Assembly: GCA_017989485.1 (NCBI GenBank)
Contig: JAGNPU010000035.1
Span: forward strand, 1 to 10,479
From: Neisseriaceae bacterium
GTDB taxonomy: Bacteria; Pseudomonadota; Gammaproteobacteria; Burkholderiales; Neisseriaceae
Direction of reading: 5' to 3'
Length of the DNA stretch: 10,479 nt
The notes beneath the pieces were generated by a model. The model was given only the letters and a program-made list of their open reading frames with translations. It did not search any database and was not told the origin of the DNA. The position numbers and the translations under genes were made by a program. Shown piece by piece: positions 8,769-10,479 of this stretch (the first letter of the stretch is position 1; each line of letters begins with the position of its first letter).

Positions 8769-10103
8769 ATGTTTCATTACACAGAGAATCAATTACAAGA
8801 CTTGACCCAAAGTGTTTTGGCTCAGGCGAAGGCCGGTGGCGCGACTGCCGCCGATGTGGACGTGAGTGAAGGCCATGGCCAATCGGTCAGCGTGCGCTTA
8901 CAGGCAATCGATGAAATTGAGTATCAGCAGGACAAAGGTTTGGGTGTGACCGTGTACATCGGCCACAAAAAAGGCTATGCCAGCACGGCGGATTTTTCTG
9001 ATGCGGCGGTGACCGCCACGGTGAAGGCGGCCTTGAATATTGCCAAATACACGGCGGCCGATGCGTTTTCTGGCCTGGCCGATCCTGCCCTCATGGCCAC
9101 TGAGGTGCATGATTTGGATTTATACCATCCTTGGGATGTGACCGTGGAGGATGCGGTCGTTTTGGCACAGCGGTGTGAAGCCGCGGCACAGGCATTCGAT
9201 CCGAGAATCAGCAACTCCGACGGTGCCGCCGTCAGCGCCAACCACTATCAATACGTGTATGGCAACAGCCATGGCTTTATGGCGGGCGCCAGAACCAGCC
9301 GCCACAGCATTTCTTGTTCCGTGGTGGGTAAAGACGCGGATGGTCAAATGCAACGTGACTATTGGTACGATGTGGCCCGCAGTGCGGCAGACCTAGACCA
9401 CCCCGATGCGATTGGCGCCATGGCCGCACAGCGGACCGTGCGCCGTTTAGGCCCGAGCAAAATCAAAACCGGTCACTATCCGGTGGTGTTTGAGTCCACC
9501 GTGGCGCTGAGCCTGGTGAGCCACCTGGTGGGCGCCTTAAGCGGCGGCGCTTTGTATCGAGACGCCAGCTTCTTATTAGACAGCCTAGGCACACAGGTGT
9601 TGGCTGATTGGGTCAACATCACCGAGCGACCACACGATAAAAAAGGCTTTGGCAGCACTTATTTTGATGCGGAAGGCGTGGCCACGCACGAGCGTGACGT
9701 GATCAAAAACGGTGAGGTCATGGGCTATTTCTTAAGCAGTTACTCTGCCCGTAAGTTGGCCATGACGTCTACCGGCAATGCCGGCGGTGCCCATAGCCTG
9801 CATTTAAACAGCACCCACCCCGATTTGGCCAGCCTGTTGAAGACCATGGGCACGGGGCTGTTGGTGACGGAGTTAATGGGGCAGGGCGTGAACGCCCTCA
9901 CCGGCGATTATTCGCGCGGTGCGGCGGGCTTTTGGGTTGAAAACGGCGTGATTGTGCATCCGGTAGAGGAAATCACCATCGCCGGGCAGCTGCAAGACAT
10001 GTATCGCCATATGGTGGGCATGGCCGATGATGTGGTTCGCCGTGGCGCCCACAGGGTCGGGTCGATTTTAATCGACAACATGACGGTGGCCAGTGGTCAG
10101 TAG
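8769..10103 (+). CDS. pmbA: Metalloprotease subunit TldE/PmbA
   Basis: PmbA (TldE) pairs with TldD to form a cytosolic protease; in E. coli the complex degrades unfolded peptides, including the antitoxin CcdA, and matures microcin B17. TldE lacks the zinc-binding HExxxH of TldD, and none is visible here. Family marks, numbered from this start, are KGLGVTVYIGHKKGYAST (56-73), FESTVALSLVSHLVGALSGG (242-261), the RPHDKKGFGSTYFDAEGV segment (287-304), KLAMTSTGNAGGAHSLHL (329-346) and LLVTELMGQGVNALTGDYSRGAAGFWVENG (364-393). I chose the ATG at 8769 (444 residues), preceded by AAAGAG at 8759-8764. An in-frame TTG at 8751 would add six residues (MTIKSA) unlike the family and has no Shine-Dalgarno. 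dsbB follows after 95 bases. TldD is not in the window. Confidence 0.95.
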   Translation: MFHYTENQLQDLTQSVLAQAKAGGATAADVDVSEGHGQSVSVRLQAIDEIEYQQDKGLGVTVYIGHKKGYASTADFSDAAVTATVKAALNIAKYTAADAFSGLADPALMATEVHDLDLYHPWDVTVEDAVVLAQRCEAAAQAFDPRISNSDGAAVSANHYQYVYGNSHGFMAGARTSRHSISCSVVGKDADGQMQRDYWYDVARSAADLDHPDAIGAMAAQRTVRRLGPSKIKTGHYPVVFESTVALSLVSHLVGALSGGALYRDASFLLDSLGTQVLADWVNITERPHDKKGFGSTYFDAEGVATHERDVIKNGEVMGYFLSSYSARKLAMTSTGNAGGAHSLHLNSTHPDLASLLKTMGTGLLVTELMGQGVNALTGDYSRGAAGFWVENGVIVHPVEEITIAGQLQDMYRHMVGMADDVVRRGAHRVGSILIDNMTVASGQ

Positions 10104-10198
10104 GCTTTAAAATTATTTTCATCGAATGACAACTAAGTTTCTGGATGGCGGTCTTAAGGTTAGCCGTTTCGACCAATGATGAAGGAAAGAATCAAAAC

Positions 10199-10479
10199 AT
10201 GAACAGAATTTTTGCGCAGTCAACCGTATGGTGGAGTATTTTCTTACTCAGCGCCGTGGTGTTGGGCAGTGCGCTTTATGCGCAGTATGTGTTGTATATG
10301 GAGCCGTGCCCGTTGTGTATTTTTCAGCGTGTGGCGGTGATGGCCGTTGGGGCTTTGGCGCTGGTGTTTGCCCTGATCGGTTTTGTGACGCCTAAGCGTT
10401 GCGTGGCCTTATTGGGCAATGGCCTGATCAGCATTGCGGCCCTGGTGGGCTTGGGCATTGCGGCCCAGCACATCTACAT
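10199..10479 (+). CDS. dsbB: Disulfide bond formation protein DsbB (partial)
   Basis: Inner-membrane oxidoreductase that reoxidises periplasmic DsbA and passes the electrons to quinone. The window ends after 93 codons, so roughly the first half of the protein is present and the second periplasmic cysteine pair is not visible. What is seen: a short N-terminus (MNRIFAQSTVWW), a first membrane helix (about 12-32), the first redox pair in EPCPLCIFQR with Cys37 and Cys40, followed by Arg44, which matches the quinone-binding Arg48 of E. coli DsbB, then two further hydrophobic helices (about 45-62 and 68-88). The ATG at 10199 has AAGGA at 10182-10186, a longer spacing than usual. The 95 bases before it hold no terminator, so read-through from pmbA is possible. 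Confidence 0.94.
   Translation, partial: MNRIFAQSTVWWSIFLLSAVVLGSALYAQYVLYMEPCPLCIFQRVAVMAVGALALVFALIGFVTPKRCVALLGNGLISIAALVGLGIAAQHIY

Noticed and set aside
10104..10198. Terminator or small gene between pmbA and dsbB
   Set aside because: I found no stable stem with a T run and no start with a ribosome binding site other than that of dsbB.

Overview
The window looks like a stretch of chromosomal core genome from a betaproteobacterium, probably of the order Neisseriales. This is an inference from gene content and order: pyrG, then eno and ftsB; a trpC sitting alone outside any trp cluster; and yjgA (darP) divergent from pmbA, with dsbB beyond. Base composition is moderately GC-rich with many G/C-ending codons. 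I saw no repeated copies of the Neisseria-type DNA uptake word and no phage, transposon, CRISPR, tRNA or rRNA signature.

Left block, + strand (1-4035): pyrG (CTP synthase) is followed within 6 bases by a 44-codon frame that looks coding, then an acidic 155-residue protein of unknown function, then eno (enolase) and ftsB (divisome protein). A strong intrinsic terminator follows ftsB. Close spacing suggests one transcription unit joining nucleotide synthesis, glycolysis and cell division. In many other betaproteobacteria kdsA lies between pyrG and eno; here the two small uncharacterised frames take that place.

Middle block: a 10-helix DMT/EamA-family transporter (+, 4061-4909) converges on a 97-residue XRE-type DNA-binding protein (-, 4959-5252). 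A 13-bp stem flanked by A and T runs lies between them and can terminate both. Upstream of the regulator is a very AT-rich leader. Next come map (methionine aminopeptidase, -) and, after a 162-base gap, trpC (-). That gap holds a near-consensus FNR/CRP-type palindrome, a possible promoter, and an 11-bp hairpin just ahead of map.

Right block: yjgA/darP, yheT and trpC form a tight minus-strand run with gaps of 9 and 28 bases. Divergent from yjgA is pmbA (TldE protease subunit, +), whose real start is probably the ATG at 8769. It is followed by dsbB, cut by the window end after 93 codons.

Nearly everything is recognisable housekeeping. I found no convincing new multi-gene system. The least explained items are the 44-codon frame, the 155-residue acidic protein, the solitary XRE regulator with its AT-rich leader, and the regulatory signals in the trpC-map gap.
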